Translations under genes and position numbers: made by a program
Notes under the pieces: generated by a model
The model's database searches: none
The model's input: the letters and a program-made list of their open reading frames with translations, nothing else
Told to the model about the DNA's origin: nothing
In this document: piece by piece, positions 1 through 11,154 of the stretch
How positions within the stretch are numbered: position 1 is the stretch's first letter
Layout: the number at the start of each line of letters is the position of its first letter
From: Bacillus inaquosorum KCTC 13429
Lineage (GTDB): Bacteria; Bacillota; Bacilli; Bacillales; Bacillaceae
Assembly (NCBI RefSeq): GCF_000332645.1
Contig: NZ_AMXN01000007.1
Span: 157,083 to 221,082 of the forward strand
DNA length: 64,000 nucleotides
Reading direction: 5' to 3'

Positions 1-725
1 GTCTTCAAGTGCTGCAGGTTGGCGGCGCCAAGTTCAGTGCTGAAGCTGCGCGCAGGGTAAACGCTGTTTTCGGCTGCACGCTGCAGCAGGTGTTCGGAAT
101 GGCAGAGGGGCTCGTCAATTATACGAGATTGGATGACCCTGAAGAGGTCATTGTCAACACCCAAGGAAAACCGATGTCCCCATATGATGAGGTACGTGTT
201 TGGGATGATCAGGATCGTGACGTAAAACCTGGTGAAACAGGACATCTGCTGACACGGGGACCGTATACGATTCGGGGTTACTATAAGGCAGAAGAGCATA
301 ACGCTGCTTCATTTACTGAGGATGGTTTTTACCGCACGGGTGATATCGTCAGACTGACATCAGACGGCTATATCGTCGTTGAAGGCCGGGCGAAGGATCA
401 AATTAACCGCGGAGGAGAAAAAGTGGCGGCTGAAGAGGTGGAAAATCATCTGCTGGCGCATCCGGCTGTCCATGATGCCGCAATGGTCTCTATGCCTGAC
501 CAATTTCTTGGCGAAAGATCTTGTGTGTTCATTATTCCCCGGGATGAAGCCCCGAAAGCCGCAGAGCTCAAAGCGTTTTTGAGAGAGCGCGGACTGGCGG
601 CATATAAAATCCCTGACCGGATTGAATTTGTCGAGTCATTCCCGCAGACAGGGGTAGGAAAAGTCAGCAAAAAAGCGCTCCGTGAAGCCATTTCCGAGAA
701 GCTTCTTGCAGGATCAAAAAAATAA
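1..725 (+). CDS. dhbE: 2,3-dihydroxybenzoate-AMP ligase, C-terminal part (window-truncated)
   Basis: Stand-alone adenylation enzyme of bacillibactin synthesis. It activates 2,3-dihydroxybenzoate as the acyl-AMP and loads it on the aryl carrier domain of DhbB. The gene enters from the left edge in frame 3; about 241 codons of a roughly 540-residue protein are present. Visible are the ANL-family motifs [50 protein letters not shown] and, near the end, [10 protein letters not shown] with the catalytic lysine of the mobile C-terminal subdomain. dhbB follows after 27 bases, so the two are in one operon. The first in-frame GTG (position 9) is internal and not a real start. Confidence 0.95.
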   Translation, partial: LQVLQVGGAKFSAEAARRVNAVFGCTLQQVFGMAEGLVNYTRLDDPEEVIVNTQGKPMSPYDEVRVWDDQDRDVKPGETGHLLTRGPYTIRGYYKAEEHNAASFTEDGFYRTGDIVRLTSDGYIVVEGRAKDQINRGGEKVAAEEVENHLLAHPAVHDAAMVSMPDQFLGERSCVFIIPRDEAPKAAELKAFLRERGLAAYKIPDRIEFVESFPQTGVGKVSKKALREAISEKLLAGSKK

Positions 726-752
726 AACAACAATTTGAGAGGAAGTGTTCAA

Positions 753-1688
753 ATGGCTATACCTGCCATTCAGCCGTATCAAATGCCGACAGCGTCTGAT
801 ATGCCGCAAAACAAAGTCTCATGGGTGCCTGATCCAAATCGGGCGGTCCTATTAATACACGATATGCAAAACTATTTTGTCGATGCTTTCACAGCTGGAG
901 CTTCTCCGGTAACAGAGCTTTCGGCGAATATACGCAAGCTGAAGGATCGATGTGCCCAGCTTGGAATACCTGTCGTCTATACTGCACAGCCTGGAAGTCA
1001 AAATCCGGCAGACCGGGCGCTGCTGACAGACTTTTGGGGTCCGGGATTAAACAGCGGCCCTTATGAGGAGAAAATTGTAACTGAGCTGGCACCGGAAGAT
1101 GATGATCTCGTGCTGACAAAATGGAGATACAGCGCGTTTAAGAGAACGAATCTGCTTGAGATTATGCGCAAAGAGGGACGTGATCAGCTGATCATTTCCG
1201 GAATTTACGCCCATATCGGCTGTCTCGTTACAGCATGTGAAGCATTTATGGAGGATATCGAAGCATTTTTTGTGGGAGATGCAGTTGCTGATTTTTCATT
1301 AGAAAAACATCAAATGGCGCTGGATTATGCAGCTGGGCGCTGTGCGTTTACCATAATGACTGACAGTCTTCTCGACCAGCTGAAGCAGGTGCCTGCTGCT
1401 GCTCAGAAAACGTCAATGACTACTGGCAGAGAAGTGTTTACATGTGAGAGTATCCGTAAACAAATTGCTGAGCTTCTTCAAGAAACGCCTGAAGACATTA
1501 CAGATCAAGAGGATTTGCTCGACCGGGGGCTTGATTCGGTAAGGATCATGACATTAGTAGAACAATGGCGCCGTGAAGGAGCCGAGGTAACATTCGTGGA
1601 ACTGGCTGAACGCCCGACGATCGAAGAATGGCAGAAATTGCTTACAACCCGCAGCCAGCAAGTGCTGCCAAACGCGGATTATCTATAA
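753..1688 (+). CDS. dhbB: Isochorismatase / aryl carrier protein
   Basis: Bifunctional enzyme of 311 residues. Residues about 1-210 form an isochorismatase domain that converts isochorismate to 2,3-dihydro-2,3-dihydroxybenzoate. Key segments are [10 protein letters not shown] (acid residue), the LTKWRYSAF lysine and [12 protein letters not shown], where the cysteine is in the usual place. Residues about 230-300 form an aryl carrier domain with the phosphopantetheine serine in [12 protein letters not shown]. The start is the ATG at 753, preceded by GAGAGGAAG; an upstream GTG extension (735) lacks a good site. It lies between dhbE and dhbF in the siderophore operon and hands dihydroxybenzoate to the first condensation domain of DhbF. 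Confidence 0.96.
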   Translation: MAIPAIQPYQMPTASDMPQNKVSWVPDPNRAVLLIHDMQNYFVDAFTAGASPVTELSANIRKLKDRCAQLGIPVVYTAQPGSQNPADRALLTDFWGPGLNSGPYEEKIVTELAPEDDDLVLTKWRYSAFKRTNLLEIMRKEGRDQLIISGIYAHIGCLVTACEAFMEDIEAFFVGDAVADFSLEKHQMALDYAAGRCAFTIMTDSLLDQLKQVPAAAQKTSMTTGREVFTCESIRKQIAELLQETPEDITDQEDLLDRGLDSVRIMTLVEQWRREGAEVTFVELAERPTIEEWQKLLTTRSQQVLPNADYL

Positions 1689-1707
1689 AAGGAGGGTAAA
1701 CAAACGG

Positions 1708-4700
1708 ATGCCTGATACAAAAGACCTTCAATATTCTTTGACCGGAGCGCAAACCGGCATATGGTTTGCTCAGCAGCTTGATCCGGACAATCCAATCTAC
1801 AATACAGCGGAATATATAGAAATCAATGGACCAATCAATATTGCTTTATTTGAAGAAGCTTTGCGGCATGTGATAAAGGAAGCGGAATCGCTGCATGTCC
1901 GCTTCGGTGAAAATATGGACGGGCCTTGGCAGATGATAAACCCGTCTCCGGATGTACAGCTGCACGTCATTGACGTCAGCTCTAAGCCTGATCCGGAAAA
2001 AACAGCATTAGACTGGATGAAAGCAGATTTGGCAAAGCCCGTCGATTTAGGATATGACCCTTTGTTCAATGAAGCTTTGTTTATAGCCGGGCCTGATCGT
2101 TTCTTTTGGTATCAGCGCATTCACCATATTGCGATCGACGGCTTCGGTTTTTCCCTGATTGCTCAGCGTGTGGCAAGTACGTATGCCGCGCTTGTGAAAG
2201 GACAATCAGCTAAAGATCGTTCCTTTGGGTCTCTTCAGGCCATTTTGGAAGAGGATACAGATTATCGCGCATCAGAGCAGTATGAGAAGGATCGTCAATT
2301 CTGGCTGGACCGTTTTGCTGATGGACCTGAGGTTGTAAGTTTGGCAGACCGGGCGCCAAGAACATCTAACAGTTTTCTTCGTCATACGGCGTATCTGCCT
2401 CTATCTGATGTAAACGCGTTAAAAGAAGCGGCGCGCTATTTCTCAGGAAGCTGGCATGAAGTCGTGATTGCGGTGTCAGCTGTTTATGTGCACCGAATGA
2501 CCGGCTCTGAGGATGTTGTGCTCGGTCTGCCCATGATGGGACGGATAGGGTCCGCATCACTGAATGTACCGGCTATGGTGATGAACCTTCTCCCGCTTCG
2601 GCTGTCTGTAAGCTCTTCGATGAGCTTTTCAGAACTTATTCAGCAAATTTCCCGGGAAATCCGCAGTATTCGGCGACATCATAAGTATCGCCATGAAGAG
2701 CTTCGGCGCGATCTGAAATTGATAGGAGAAAACCATAGATTATTTGGCCCTCAAATCAATCTCATGCCGTTTGATTACGGTCTCGACTTTGCCGGAGCCC
2801 GGGGCACGACGCATAATCTTTCAGCCGGTCCTGTTGATGATCTATCAATCAATGTATATGACAGAACGGACGGCAGCGGACTGCGAATTGATGTAGACGC
2901 GAATCCTGAGGTATACAGCGAGTCTGATATTAAGCTTCATCAGCAGCGTATTTTGCAGCTGCTGCAAATGGCTTCAGCAGGGGAGGACATGCTGATTGGG
3001 CAAATGGAGCTCCTATTGCCAGAGGAGAAAAAACAAGTCATTAGTGAATGGAATGAGACGGCAAAACCTGAGAACCTGCTCAGCCTTCAGGACATGTTCG
3101 AGAAGCAGGCAGTTCTTACGCCAGAACGTATCGCTCTCATATGTGATGATGTTCAAGTAAACTATCAAGAGCTGAATGAAGAGGCAAACCGCCTCGCGCA
3201 TCTGTTGATCGAAAAAGGCCTTGGTCCGGAGCAGTTTGTCGCTTTGGCGCTGCCGCGTTCTCCAGAGATGGTAGCTTCGATGCTTGCTGTACTGAAGACT
3301 GGTGCGGCGTATCTTCCGTTAGATTCGGAGTTTCCGGCCGACCGAATTTCCTACATGCTGGAGGATGCAAACCCATCATGCATCATAACGACTGAGGAAA
3401 TAGCAGCCCGTCTGCCTGATGACCTGTCTGTTCCGCAGCTTGTGCTTGACCAGGCTGTTACACAGGAGGTTGTAAAACGCTATTCGCCTGACAATCCGAA
3501 TGTATCGGTTTCTCTTGCCCATCCTGCGTACATCATCTATACCTCAGGATCAACAGGAAGACCGAAGGGTGTCGTTGTTACACTTAAAAGCTTAAGCAAT
3601 TTCCTGCTGTCCATGCAGGAGGCATTTTCTCTAGGAGAAGAAGACAGGCTGTTGGCTGTGACGACTGTCGCTTTTGATATTTCAGCATTGGAGTTATATC
3701 TTCCGCTTATCAGCGGGGCGCAAATCGTGATCGCACAGAAAGAAACGATCCGTGAGCCACAGGCATTAGCTCAAATGATTGAATATTTCGATATCAATAT
3801 CATGCAGGCGACACCGACACTGTGGCATGCCTTGGTGACGAATGAACCTGAGAAACTTCGGGGGCTTAGAGTGCTTGTCGGAGGCGAGGCGCTGCCAAGC
3901 GGACTTTTACAGGCGCTTCATGAGCTTCATTGTCCAGTCACGAATTTATACGGTCCGACTGAAACAACGATTTGGTCTGCAGCAGCTTTTCTTGAAGAAG
4001 GACTGAAGGGCGTTCCGCCAATTGGCAAACCGATTTGGAATACGCAGGTGTATGTGCTTGATAACGGTTTGCAGCCGGTGCCGCCGGGAGTTGTCGGAGA
4101 GCTTTATATTGCAGGAACCGGCTTGGCTAGAGGTTATTTCCGCCGCCCTGATTTAACGGCTGAGCGTTTTGTTGCAGATCCATACGGACCGCCGGGGGCT
4201 CGGATGTATCGGACCGGAGATCAGGCCCGCTGGCGCGCTGATGGGTCTTTGGATTATATCGGACGGGCGGATCATCAAATCAAAATTCGCGGATTCCGAA
4301 TTGAACTTGGAGAAATTGATGCCGTGCTTGCTAAGCATCCGGACATCGAACAGGCCGCGGTTGTCGTTCGGGAAGATCAGCCGGGAGATAAAAGATTGGT
4401 GGCATATGTAGTCGCTGCTTCAGCTATTGATACTGCCGAGCTTCGCCGTTATGTGGGTGCCAGTCTTCCTGATTATATGGTGCCGGCGGCATTTGTAGAG
4501 ATGGACGAACTGCCATTGACACCTAATGGCAAGCTCGATCGGAAAGCATTGCCGGCGCCTGATTTAAGCACATCTGTCAGCGATAGGGGACCGCGAACTC
4601 CTCAGGAAGAGATATTGTGTGACTTGTTTGCCGAGGTTCTCGGTTTGGCACGGGTCGGCATCGATGACAGTTTCTTCGAGCTGGGCGGTCACTCTCTTCT

Positions 4701-7700
4701 TGCAGCCCGTCTGATGAGCCGCATTCGCGAGGTAATGGGAGCCGAACTTGGTATTGCCAAGCTCTTTGACGAACCGACAGTAGCCGGACTCGCTGCCCAT
4801 CTTGATCAGGCGCAGAGTGCACGTCCCGCATTGCAGAGAGCTGAGCGGCCTGAAAGAATTCCGCTTTCTTTTGCTCAGCGCCGGCTATGGTTCCTCCATT
4901 GTCTTGAAGGGCCGAGCCCTACTTATAATATACCGGTTGCTGTCCGTCTGTCGGGTGAACTGGACCAAGGAGTGCTGCAAGCTGCACTATATGATCTCGT
5001 CTGCCGCCATGAAAGCCTTCGGACGATCTTCCCTGAATCACAGGGGACATCCTATCAGCATATTTTAGACGCTGATCAAGCAAGGCCTGATTTACATGTT
5101 ACTGAGATTACTGAGAAGGAGCTTTCTGAGCGGTTTGCTGAAGCCGTGCGTTACAGCTTTGATCTTGCAGCTGAACCTGCTTTTCGTGCAGAGCTATTTG
5201 TCATCGGGCCTGACGAGTACGTGCTTCTTCTCCTCGTGCATCATATTGTCGGGGACGGCTGGTCCTTAACGCCGCTGACCCGTGACCTTGGGGCGGCTTA
5301 TGAGGCTCGCTGTCACGGAAAAGCTCCCGAATGGGCGCCCCTTGCTGTGCAGTATGCAGACTATGCGCTTTGGCAGCAAGAACTGCTTGGGAGCGGGGAT
5401 GATCCAAATAGTTTGATTGCCGGACAGCTTGCTTTCTGGAAAGAAACCTTGAAGAATCTTCCTGATCAGCTTGAACTGCCAACCGATTATTCACGTCCGG
5501 CTGAGCCGAGTCATGATGGGGATACGATACATTTCCGTATTGAGCCTGAGCTTCACAAGCGATTGCAGGAGCTGGCTCGCGCAAATAGGGTGAGCCTGTT
5601 TATGGTGCTTCAATCCGGTCTCGCCGCTTTATTGACAAGACTGGGAGCGGGCACTGACATTCCGATCGGCAGTCCGATCGCGGGTCGGAATGATGATGCG
5701 CTAGGCGATCTTGTGGGACTGTTTATCAATACATTGGTGCTCAGAACCGATACGTCCGGTGACCCAAGCTTCCGTGAGCTTCTTGACAGAGTGCGGGAAG
5801 TGAATCTGGCAGCCTATGAAAATCAAGATCTGCCGTTTGAGAGACTTGTAGAGGTGCTCAATCCGGCTCGCTCACGGGCGACGCATCCTTTATTCCAAAT
5901 CATGCTTGCGTTCCAAAACACACCAGACGCTGAACTGCATCTTCCCGACATGGAAAGCAGCCTGCGGATCCACAGTGTCGGTTCTGCCAAGTTTGATTTG
6001 ACGCTGGAAGTCAGTGAAAACCGTCTTGCTGACGGGACACCAAACGGATTGGAAGGCCTGCTAGAATACAGCACTGATCTTTTCAAGCGGGAAACTGCTC
6101 AGGCTCTTGCTGACCGTCTGATGCGCCTGCTGGAGGCTGCTGAGTCTGATCCTGACCAGCAAATCGGAAATCTGGACATCCTTGCACCGGAGGAGCGCAG
6201 CAACATGGCGACAGATTGGCAAAATGTTTCTGAAAAGATTCCGCACGCAAGTTTGCCGGAGCAGTTTGAGAAGCAGGCTGCTTTAAGCCCTGATGCCATT
6301 GCCGTTGTTTACGAAGATCAGTCACTGAGCTATGCAGAGCTGAATGAAAGAGCAAATCGGCTTGCCCGAATGCTGATCAGCGAAGGCGTCGGTCCAGAGC
6401 AATTTGTGGCCTTGGCACTGCCTCGGTCATTGGAAATGGCTGTCGGGCTATTAGCGGTGCTGAAAGCCGGCGCGGCTTATCTGCCACTCGATCCGGACTA
6501 TCCGGCTGACCGAATCGCTTTTATGCTGGAAGATGCGCAGCCTGCGTTTATCATGACGAACACAAAAGCTGCAGAACACATTCCGCCAGCGGAAAACGTG
6601 CCGAAAATCGTGCTGGATGATCCCGAACTGTCAGAGAAACTAAACACATACCCTGCTGAGAATCCGAATAATGCGGATAGAATTCAGCCGCTTTCTCCTT
6701 TGAATACGGCGTATGTCATTTATACATCCGGTTCAACGGGTGTTCCAAAAGGTGTGATGATTCCTCATCAAAACGTAACACGTTTATTTGCAGCAACTGA
6801 TCACTGGTTCCATTTCAGCTCAGACGATATTTGGACCATGTTCCATTCCTATGCGTTTGACTTTTCTGTGTGGGAGATTTGGGGTCCTCTGCTGCATGGC
6901 GGACGTCTTGTCATCGTGCCTCATCACGTCAGCAGATCGCCAGAAGCGTTTCTGCGCCTGCTGGTAAAAGAGGGTGTAACCGTTCTGAATCAGACACCGT
7001 CCGCTTTCTATCAGTTTATGCAGGCGGAACGGGAGCAGCCGGATCTCGGACAGGCGCTCAGCCTTCGCTGTGTCATTTTTGGCGGAGAAGCGCTTGAACT
7101 CAGCCGTCTAGAGGATTGGTATAACCGCCATCCTGAAAATAGACCGCAGCTGATCAATATGTATGGTATTACAGAAACGACGGTTCATGTGAGTTATATC
7201 GAATTAGACCGAAGCGTTGCAGCTTTACGGGCAAACAGCTTGATCGGCTGCGGCATTCCGGATCTTGGCGTATATGTGCTGGATGAGCGCTTGCAGCCGG
7301 TCCCGCCGGGTGTTGCCGGAGAGCTGTATGTATCAGGAGCTGGGTTGGCACGAGGTTATTTAGGCCGGGCTGGATTAACAGCAGAACGCTTCATAGCTGA
7401 TCCGTTCGGTCCTCCGGGCACTCGGATGTATCGCACTGGGGATGTGGCCCGCCTCCGCGCTGACGGCTCTCTCGACTATGTCGGCCGTGCCGATCACCAA
7501 GTGAAAATTCGGGGCTTCCGGATTGAACTGGGAGAAATTGAAGCCGCGCTCGTTCAGCATTCGCAGCTTGAAGATGCGGCAGTAATCGTGCGTGAGGACC
7601 AGCCGGGAGATAAACGTTTGGCAGCTTATGTCATACCTTCTTCAGAAGAAACGTTTGATACGGCGGAACTGCGCAAATATGCTGCTGAGAGACTGCCGGA

Positions 7701-8847
7701 TTACATGGTGCCTTCTGCCTTTGTGATGATGAAAGAATTGCCGCTGACACCGAACGGAAAGCTTGACCGTAAAGCGCTGCCTGCTCCGGATTTCGCAGCG
7801 GCAGTAACAGGACGCGGACCGAGAACGCCGCAGGAAGAAATCCTCTGTGACCTGTTTATGGAGGTGCTTCACTTGCCGCGTGTCGGCATTGATGACCGTT
7901 TCTTTGATTTAGGCGGACATTCCTTGCTTGCTGTTCAGCTGATGAGCCGTATTCGTGAAGCGCTCGGCGTTGAACTCAGCATCGGCAACCTATTCGAAGC
8001 GCCGACTGTGGCCGGGCTTGCTGAAAGACTTGAGATGGGTTCAAGCCAAAGCGCACTCGACGTTCTGCTGCCGCTCCGAACAAGTGGAGACAAGCTTCCT
8101 TTATTCTGTGTACATCCGGCAGGCGGACTCAGCTGGTGCTATGCTGGTTTGATGACCAATTTAGGAACAGATTATCCGATCTACGGCTTGCAAGCACGCG
8201 GAATCGGACAGCGGGATGAGCTTCCAAAAACACTTGACGACATGGCTGCCGATTACATTGAACAAATCAGAACAATCCAGCCGAAAGGCCCGTATCATTT
8301 GCTAGGCTGGTCCCTAGGTGGGAATGTCGTTCAAGCGATGGCCACCCAGCTGCAACATCAAGGAGAAGAAGTATCCCTATTGGTGATGCTGGACGCCTAT
8401 CCGAACCACTTCCTTCCTATAAAAGAGGCGCCGGACGATGAGGAAGCGCTTATTGCCCTTCTGGCGTTAGGTGGGTACGACCCGGACAGCTTAGGGGACA
8501 AACCGCTTGATTTTGAAACAGCGATCGAGATTCTTCGCCGTGACGGCAGCGCGCTAGCGAGCCTGGATGAATCGGTCATTTTAAATCTGAAGAATACGTA
8601 TGTCAATTCTGTCGGTATTTTAGGCTCATATAAGCCGAAACCCTTCCGTGGAAATGTCTTGTTTTTCAGATCAACAATCATTCCTGATTGGTTTGATCCG
8701 ATTGAACCTGATTCGTGGAAGCCTTATATTCACGGACAAATTGAACAAATCGACATCGACTGCCGTCATAAAGATCTTTGTCAGCCGGAACCGCTTGCTC
8801 AAATCGGCAAGGTTCTCGCTGTCAAACTGGAAGAGATGAATAAATAA
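1708..8847 (+). CDS. dhbF: Dimodular nonribosomal peptide synthetase for bacillibactin
   Basis: Builds the trimeric dihydroxybenzoyl-Gly-Thr lactone siderophore. Order over 2,379 residues: condensation C1 (about 5-440, HHIAIDGFG), adenylation A1 (about 458-950, [11 protein letters not shown]), carrier T1 (LGGHSLL, serine near 996), C2 (about 1050-1490, HHIVGDGW), A2 (about 1510-2015, [11 protein letters not shown]), carrier T2 (serine near 2072) and a thioesterase (about 2110-2379, GWSLGG with nucleophile near 2202). Reading the A-domain pocket by eye gives D-I-L-Q-L-G-L-I-W for A1 and D-F-W-N-I-G-M-V-H for A2, which are the glycine and threonine codes. Both modules look intact. The start ATG follows AAAGGAGGG by a normal spacing. 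Confidence 0.97.
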   Translation: MPDTKDLQYSLTGAQTGIWFAQQLDPDNPIYNTAEYIEINGPINIALFEEALRHVIKEAESLHVRFGENMDGPWQMINPSPDVQLHVIDVSSKPDPEKTALDWMKADLAKPVDLGYDPLFNEALFIAGPDRFFWYQRIHHIAIDGFGFSLIAQRVASTYAALVKGQSAKDRSFGSLQAILEEDTDYRASEQYEKDRQFWLDRFADGPEVVSLADRAPRTSNSFLRHTAYLPLSDVNALKEAARYFSGSWHEVVIAVSAVYVHRMTGSEDVVLGLPMMGRIGSASLNVPAMVMNLLPLRLSVSSSMSFSELIQQISREIRSIRRHHKYRHEELRRDLKLIGENHRLFGPQINLMPFDYGLDFAGARGTTHNLSAGPVDDLSINVYDRTDGSGLRIDVDANPEVYSESDIKLHQQRILQLLQMASAGEDMLIGQMELLLPEEKKQVISEWNETAKPENLLSLQDMFEKQAVLTPERIALICDDVQVNYQELNEEANRLAHLLIEKGLGPEQFVALALPRSPEMVASMLAVLKTGAAYLPLDSEFPADRISYMLEDANPSCIITTEEIAARLPDDLSVPQLVLDQAVTQEVVKRYSPDNPNVSVSLAHPAYIIYTSGSTGRPKGVVVTLKSLSNFLLSMQEAFSLGEEDRLLAVTTVAFDISALELYLPLISGAQIVIAQKETIREPQALAQMIEYFDINIMQATPTLWHALVTNEPEKLRGLRVLVGGEALPSGLLQALHELHCPVTNLYGPTETTIWSAAAFLEEGLKGVPPIGKPIWNTQVYVLDNGLQPVPPGVVGELYIAGTGLARGYFRRPDLTAERFVADPYGPPGARMYRTGDQARWRADGSLDYIGRADHQIKIRGFRIELGEIDAVLAKHPDIEQAAVVVREDQPGDKRLVAYVVAASAIDTAELRRYVGASLPDYMVPAAFVEMDELPLTPNGKLDRKALPAPDLSTSVSDRGPRTPQEEILCDLFAEVLGLARVGIDDSFFELGGHSLLAARLMSRIREVMGAELGIAKLFDEPTVAGLAAHLDQAQSARPALQRAERPERIPLSFAQRRLWFLHCLEGPSPTYNIPVAVRLSGELDQGVLQAALYDLVCRHESLRTIFPESQGTSYQHILDADQARPDLHVTEITEKELSERFAEAVRYSFDLAAEPAFRAELFVIGPDEYVLLLLVHHIVGDGWSLTPLTRDLGAAYEARCHGKAPEWAPLAVQYADYALWQQELLGSGDDPNSLIAGQLAFWKETLKNLPDQLELPTDYSRPAEPSHDGDTIHFRIEPELHKRLQELARANRVSLFMVLQSGLAALLTRLGAGTDIPIGSPIAGRNDDALGDLVGLFINTLVLRTDTSGDPSFRELLDRVREVNLAAYENQDLPFERLVEVLNPARSRATHPLFQIMLAFQNTPDAELHLPDMESSLRIHSVGSAKFDLTLEVSENRLADGTPNGLEGLLEYSTDLFKRETAQALADRLMRLLEAAESDPDQQIGNLDILAPEERSNMATDWQNVSEKIPHASLPEQFEKQAALSPDAIAVVYEDQSLSYAELNERANRLARMLISEGVGPEQFVALALPRSLEMAVGLLAVLKAGAAYLPLDPDYPADRIAFMLEDAQPAFIMTNTKAAEHIPPAENVPKIVLDDPELSEKLNTYPAENPNNADRIQPLSPLNTAYVIYTSGSTGVPKGVMIPHQNVTRLFAATDHWFHFSSDDIWTMFHSYAFDFSVWEIWGPLLHGGRLVIVPHHVSRSPEAFLRLLVKEGVTVLNQTPSAFYQFMQAEREQPDLGQALSLRCVIFGGEALELSRLEDWYNRHPENRPQLINMYGITETTVHVSYIELDRSVAALRANSLIGCGIPDLGVYVLDERLQPVPPGVAGELYVSGAGLARGYLGRAGLTAERFIADPFGPPGTRMYRTGDVARLRADGSLDYVGRADHQVKIRGFRIELGEIEAALVQHSQLEDAAVIVREDQPGDKRLAAYVIPSSEETFDTAELRKYAAERLPDYMVPSAFVMMKELPLTPNGKLDRKALPAPDFAAAVTGRGPRTPQEEILCDLFMEVLHLPRVGIDDRFFDLGGHSLLAVQLMSRIREALGVELSIGNLFEAPTVAGLAERLEMGSSQSALDVLLPLRTSGDKLPLFCVHPAGGLSWCYAGLMTNLGTDYPIYGLQARGIGQRDELPKTLDDMAADYIEQIRTIQPKGPYHLLGWSLGGNVVQAMATQLQHQGEEVSLLVMLDAYPNHFLPIKEAPDDEEALIALLALGGYDPDSLGDKPLDFETAIEILRRDGSALASLDESVILNLKNTYVNSVGILGSYKPKPFRGNVLFFRSTIIPDWFDPIEPDSWKPYIHGQIEQIDIDCRHKDLCQPEPLAQIGKVLAVKLEEMNK

Positions 8848-8861
8848 GGGGGAAGCAATAG

Positions 8862-9071
8862 ATGGCAAATCCTTTTGAAAATGCGGATGGCACATATTTG
8901 GTGCTGATCAATAAAGAGGGCCAGTATTCCCTATGGCCCGGTTTTATAGATGTGCCGAGCGGCTGGACAGTCGTTCATGAGCAAAAAGGGCGTGAAGCTT
9001 GTCTGGACTATATCCAATCGCATTGGAGCGATATGAGGCCAAACAGCTTAAAGCCTGTTGAAAATGTGTAA
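8862..9071 (+). CDS. mbtH: MbtH-like NRPS accessory protein
   Basis: A 69-residue protein of the MbtH family, whose members bind NRPS adenylation domains and stabilise or activate them. It shows the family hallmarks: an N-terminal NPFEN segment, [15 protein letters not shown], the DVPSGWTVV stretch with conserved tryptophans and a final [15 protein letters not shown]. It lies 14 bases after dhbF with AAGGGGGAAGC as its ribosome site, so it is the last gene of the dhb operon and the natural partner of DhbF. Symbol given for the family; E. coli's equivalent is YbdZ. Confidence 0.93.
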   Translation: MANPFENADGTYLVLINKEGQYSLWPGFIDVPSGWTVVHEQKGREACLDYIQSHWSDMRPNSLKPVENV

Positions 9072-9080
9072 TCGCATAAA

Positions 9081-9110
9081 AAAGAGACTGCAGCCGCAGT
9101 CTCTTTTTCT
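9081..9110. terminator. Bidirectional terminator of the dhb operon and yukJ
   Basis: Eleven-base-pair stem (AAAGAGACTGC with its complement) around a four-base loop, followed by T-rich sequence on the plus strand and preceded by A-rich sequence, so it can also end minus-strand yukJ transcripts. It starts ten bases after the MbtH-like gene. Confidence 0.9.
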
Positions 9111-9113
9111 ATC

Positions 9114-9791
9114 TTACGCAGACGTTTGGGTATGATCACAGTCTCTGACCGGGTTCCCGTTTTCATCTGTACACCACGATTGGGATAAAAACGCTAAAAA
9201 CACAGCGGCCCACTGATCGGCAAATTGAATCAGAATGCCTCCGTCATGCCAAGAGCCGTTGTCTTTTTTCCAGCGGGTATCCATTGCATTCCCTTGATTC
9301 ATATGGATATTGTGCATGCCGTTGGTCGGAGTAAAACCGAATATTTTATCCGGAGCCTGTTCCGGCCCAAATTTTGAACCGAATATATAAACCGGTGCTT
9401 TCTCGTCTTTCGCTTTCTTCATATACGTTTCAATAAAATCATTTAAATCATTATCTGGTCCCGTGATTTCATGCGGCAAAGGCTTCATTTTCCGCGGGTC
9501 AAACAAATTGCCCCGCACATAATCCAGCGCCACTTCACGGTTTGCCTCATTGATCCTTGTATATCCATACGGCATGTTCGGAAGGATGGTAATCGAGCTT
9601 GAATCAAACTGATCGTCAGCCAAATACAATACTTCAGATTCCTCAGAACTGGACATCACATTGATGGCGCACCTGTAATACGTATTCTCTTCACCGAGCA
9701 CTTTGACTTGGAAATGAGGACTGTCATCATCGGTTTCACGCTTCATGTCTAAGACAATGCCTTTTAACACGCCATATTGCTGAACAGCCAT
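9114..9791 (-). CDS. yukJ: DUF2278 family protein YukJ
   Basis: Protein of 225 residues that I recognise as YukJ, a DUF2278 member. No enzymatic role is established to my knowledge. The sequence is soluble, with no signal peptide or membrane segment. It has a strand-rich N-terminal part (YGVLKGIVLDMKRE) and a C-terminal half with GGILIQFADQWAAVFLAFLSQSW, which is typical of the family. The ATG at 9791 follows AAAGGAGGATTC. It is convergent with the dhb operon and is the downstream neighbour of ald, from which it is separated by a terminator-free 112-base gap in its own direction plus the ald terminator. Function cannot be inferred from context. Confidence 0.85.
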   Translation of the reverse strand: MAVQQYGVLKGIVLDMKRETDDDSPHFQVKVLGEENTYYRCAINVMSSSEESEVLYLADDQFDSSSITILPNMPYGYTRINEANREVALDYVRGNLFDPRKMKPLPHEITGPDNDLNDFIETYMKKAKDEKAPVYIFGSKFGPEQAPDKIFGFTPTNGMHNIHMNQGNAMDTRWKKDNGSWHDGGILIQFADQWAAVFLAFLSQSWCTDENGNPVRDCDHTQTSA

Positions 9792-9862
9792 ATGAATCCT
9801 CCTTTATGATCAACTTCATAGTTTTAGTTCGTGAAATGGTCTCTTTTTTCCTTTTAAAAGAT

Positions 9863-9893
9863 AAAAAAAGCCTGCAGAAATCTTTCTGCAAGC
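9863..9893 (-). terminator. Terminator of ald
   Basis: On the minus strand AGCTTGCAGAAA pairs with TTTCTGCAGGCT (one mismatch) and is followed by seven T. It begins about ten bases after the ald stop codon. Confidence 0.88.
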
Positions 9894-9903
9894 TCAATGT
9901 GAA

Positions 9904-11040
9904 TTAAGCACCCGCCACAGATGACTCATCCTGTAAAGCTTTCTCGGCAGGCACATACTCATATCCTAAATCTTTTGCCACAGCCTCATAGGTCACGTGT
10001 CCGTTTGCTGTGTTTAAACCAGCTCTCAGTGCCGCATTGTCTGTTAGCGCTTTTGCTGCCCCTTTGTTAGCAATTTGCAGCGCGTATGGAACAGTAACGT
10101 TAGTCAGGGCGATTGTTGATGTACGAGGGACAGCACCCGGCATGTTTGCTACAGCGTAGTGGAGAACACCGTGTTTTTCATATGTCGGCTGATCATGGGT
10201 AGTAATATGGTCGACAGTTTCGACAATGCCGCCTTGATCGATCGCAACATCGACAATCACTGAACCTGGTTTCATTTGTTTTACCATTTCCTCAGTGACA
10301 AGAGTCGGAGCTTTAGCACCCGGAATTAATACCGCGCAAATGAGAAGATCCGCTTCTGCCACAGCATCTGCGATATTGACCGGATTAGAAATTAGCGTTT
10401 TAATCTGATGGCCGAAGATGTCATCAAGCTGGCGCAGGCGGTCTGCGTTTAAGTCGATGATGGTCACATCTGCACCGAGGCCGACAGCCATTTTGGCCGC
10501 GTTTGTGCCGACAACGCCTCCTCCGATAATCGTTACTTTTCCGCGGGAAACGCCAGGCACTCCGGCAAGCAGAATGCCTTTTCCGCCTTTAGGTTTCTCT
10601 AAGAATTGAGCTCCGGTTTGCGCTGCCATTCTGCCTGCAACCTCGGACATTGGCGTCAGAAGCGGCAATGTCCGGCCGTCACTAACCGTTTCATAGGCGA
10701 TGGCCGTAACCCCTTTATCCTTCAAGGCCTGTGCAAGCTCAGGCTCAGCTGCTAAATGAAGGTACGTAAACAGCACAAGTCCTTCGCGGAAGTAGACATA
10801 TTCTTCCGGCAGCGGTTCTTTGACCTTCATGACCATTTCGGCGTCCCAGACCTGTTTTGGATCAGCAATGATTTCCGCTCCTGCTGATTCATAGGCTTCA
10901 TTTTCAAATCCGCTTCCAAGGCCCGCGCCTGTTTCAACCAGTACCCGGTGGCCGTTTGAAACGAGCTGAGAAACGCCCCCAGGTGTTAGTGCGACGCGGT
11001 TTTCATTGTTTTTTATCTCTTTAGGAACCCCTATGATCAT
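9904..11040 (-). CDS. ald: L-alanine dehydrogenase
   Basis: NAD-dependent enzyme that oxidatively deaminates L-alanine to pyruvate and ammonia, needed to use alanine as carbon or nitrogen source and for efficient sporulation. It has 378 residues, the usual family length. The N-terminus [23 protein letters not shown] is typical. The catalytic lysine sits in MKVKEPLP and the Rossmann motif is [10 protein letters not shown]. The start is the ATG at 11040 behind AGGAGGAGACAG; the frame stays open 35 codons further upstream but without a ribosome site. It lies about 100 bases downstream of its activator gene adeR on the same strand, with the adeR terminator between them. Confidence 0.97.
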   Translation of the reverse strand: MIIGVPKEIKNNENRVALTPGGVSQLVSNGHRVLVETGAGLGSGFENEAYESAGAEIIADPKQVWDAEMVMKVKEPLPEEYVYFREGLVLFTYLHLAAEPELAQALKDKGVTAIAYETVSDGRTLPLLTPMSEVAGRMAAQTGAQFLEKPKGGKGILLAGVPGVSRGKVTIIGGGVVGTNAAKMAVGLGADVTIIDLNADRLRQLDDIFGHQIKTLISNPVNIADAVAEADLLICAVLIPGAKAPTLVTEEMVKQMKPGSVIVDVAIDQGGIVETVDHITTHDQPTYEKHGVLHYAVANMPGAVPRTSTIALTNVTVPYALQIANKGAAKALTDNAALRAGLNTANGHVTYEAVAKDLGYEYVPAEKALQDESSVAGA

Positions 11041-11071
11041 ATCTGTCTCCTCCTGTATCTGTGATGTTTTT

Positions 11072-11077
11072 AGTGTA
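11072..11077 (-). promoter_or_regulatory. Putative -10 element of the ald promoter
   Basis: On the minus strand TACACT lies about 31 bases before the ald start codon. No good -35 hexamer sits at 16-18 bases upstream, which fits a promoter that needs an activator such as AdeR. Assigned by eye only. Confidence 0.45.
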
Positions 11078-11106
11078 GCTTGATTTTTTGGAAAATTCTT
11101 TGTTTG

Positions 11107-11154
11107 AATAAGAAAATAAAAAAACATGGATTTGTGAAATTTCACAAATCCATG
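11107..11154 (-). terminator. adeR terminator built on a perfect 30-base palindrome
   Basis: Positions 11125-11154 form a perfect inverted repeat (half site CATGGATTTGTGAAA). On the minus strand it is followed by a T-rich run (11107-11124). The TGA stop codon of adeR lies inside the hairpin. The same palindrome is about 50 bases upstream of the putative ald -10, so it could also be a protein-binding site. Confidence 0.85.

Noticed and set aside
5201..5584. Long minus-strand frame inside dhbF
   Set aside because: Shadow of the NRPS coding strand with no start site and implausible composition.
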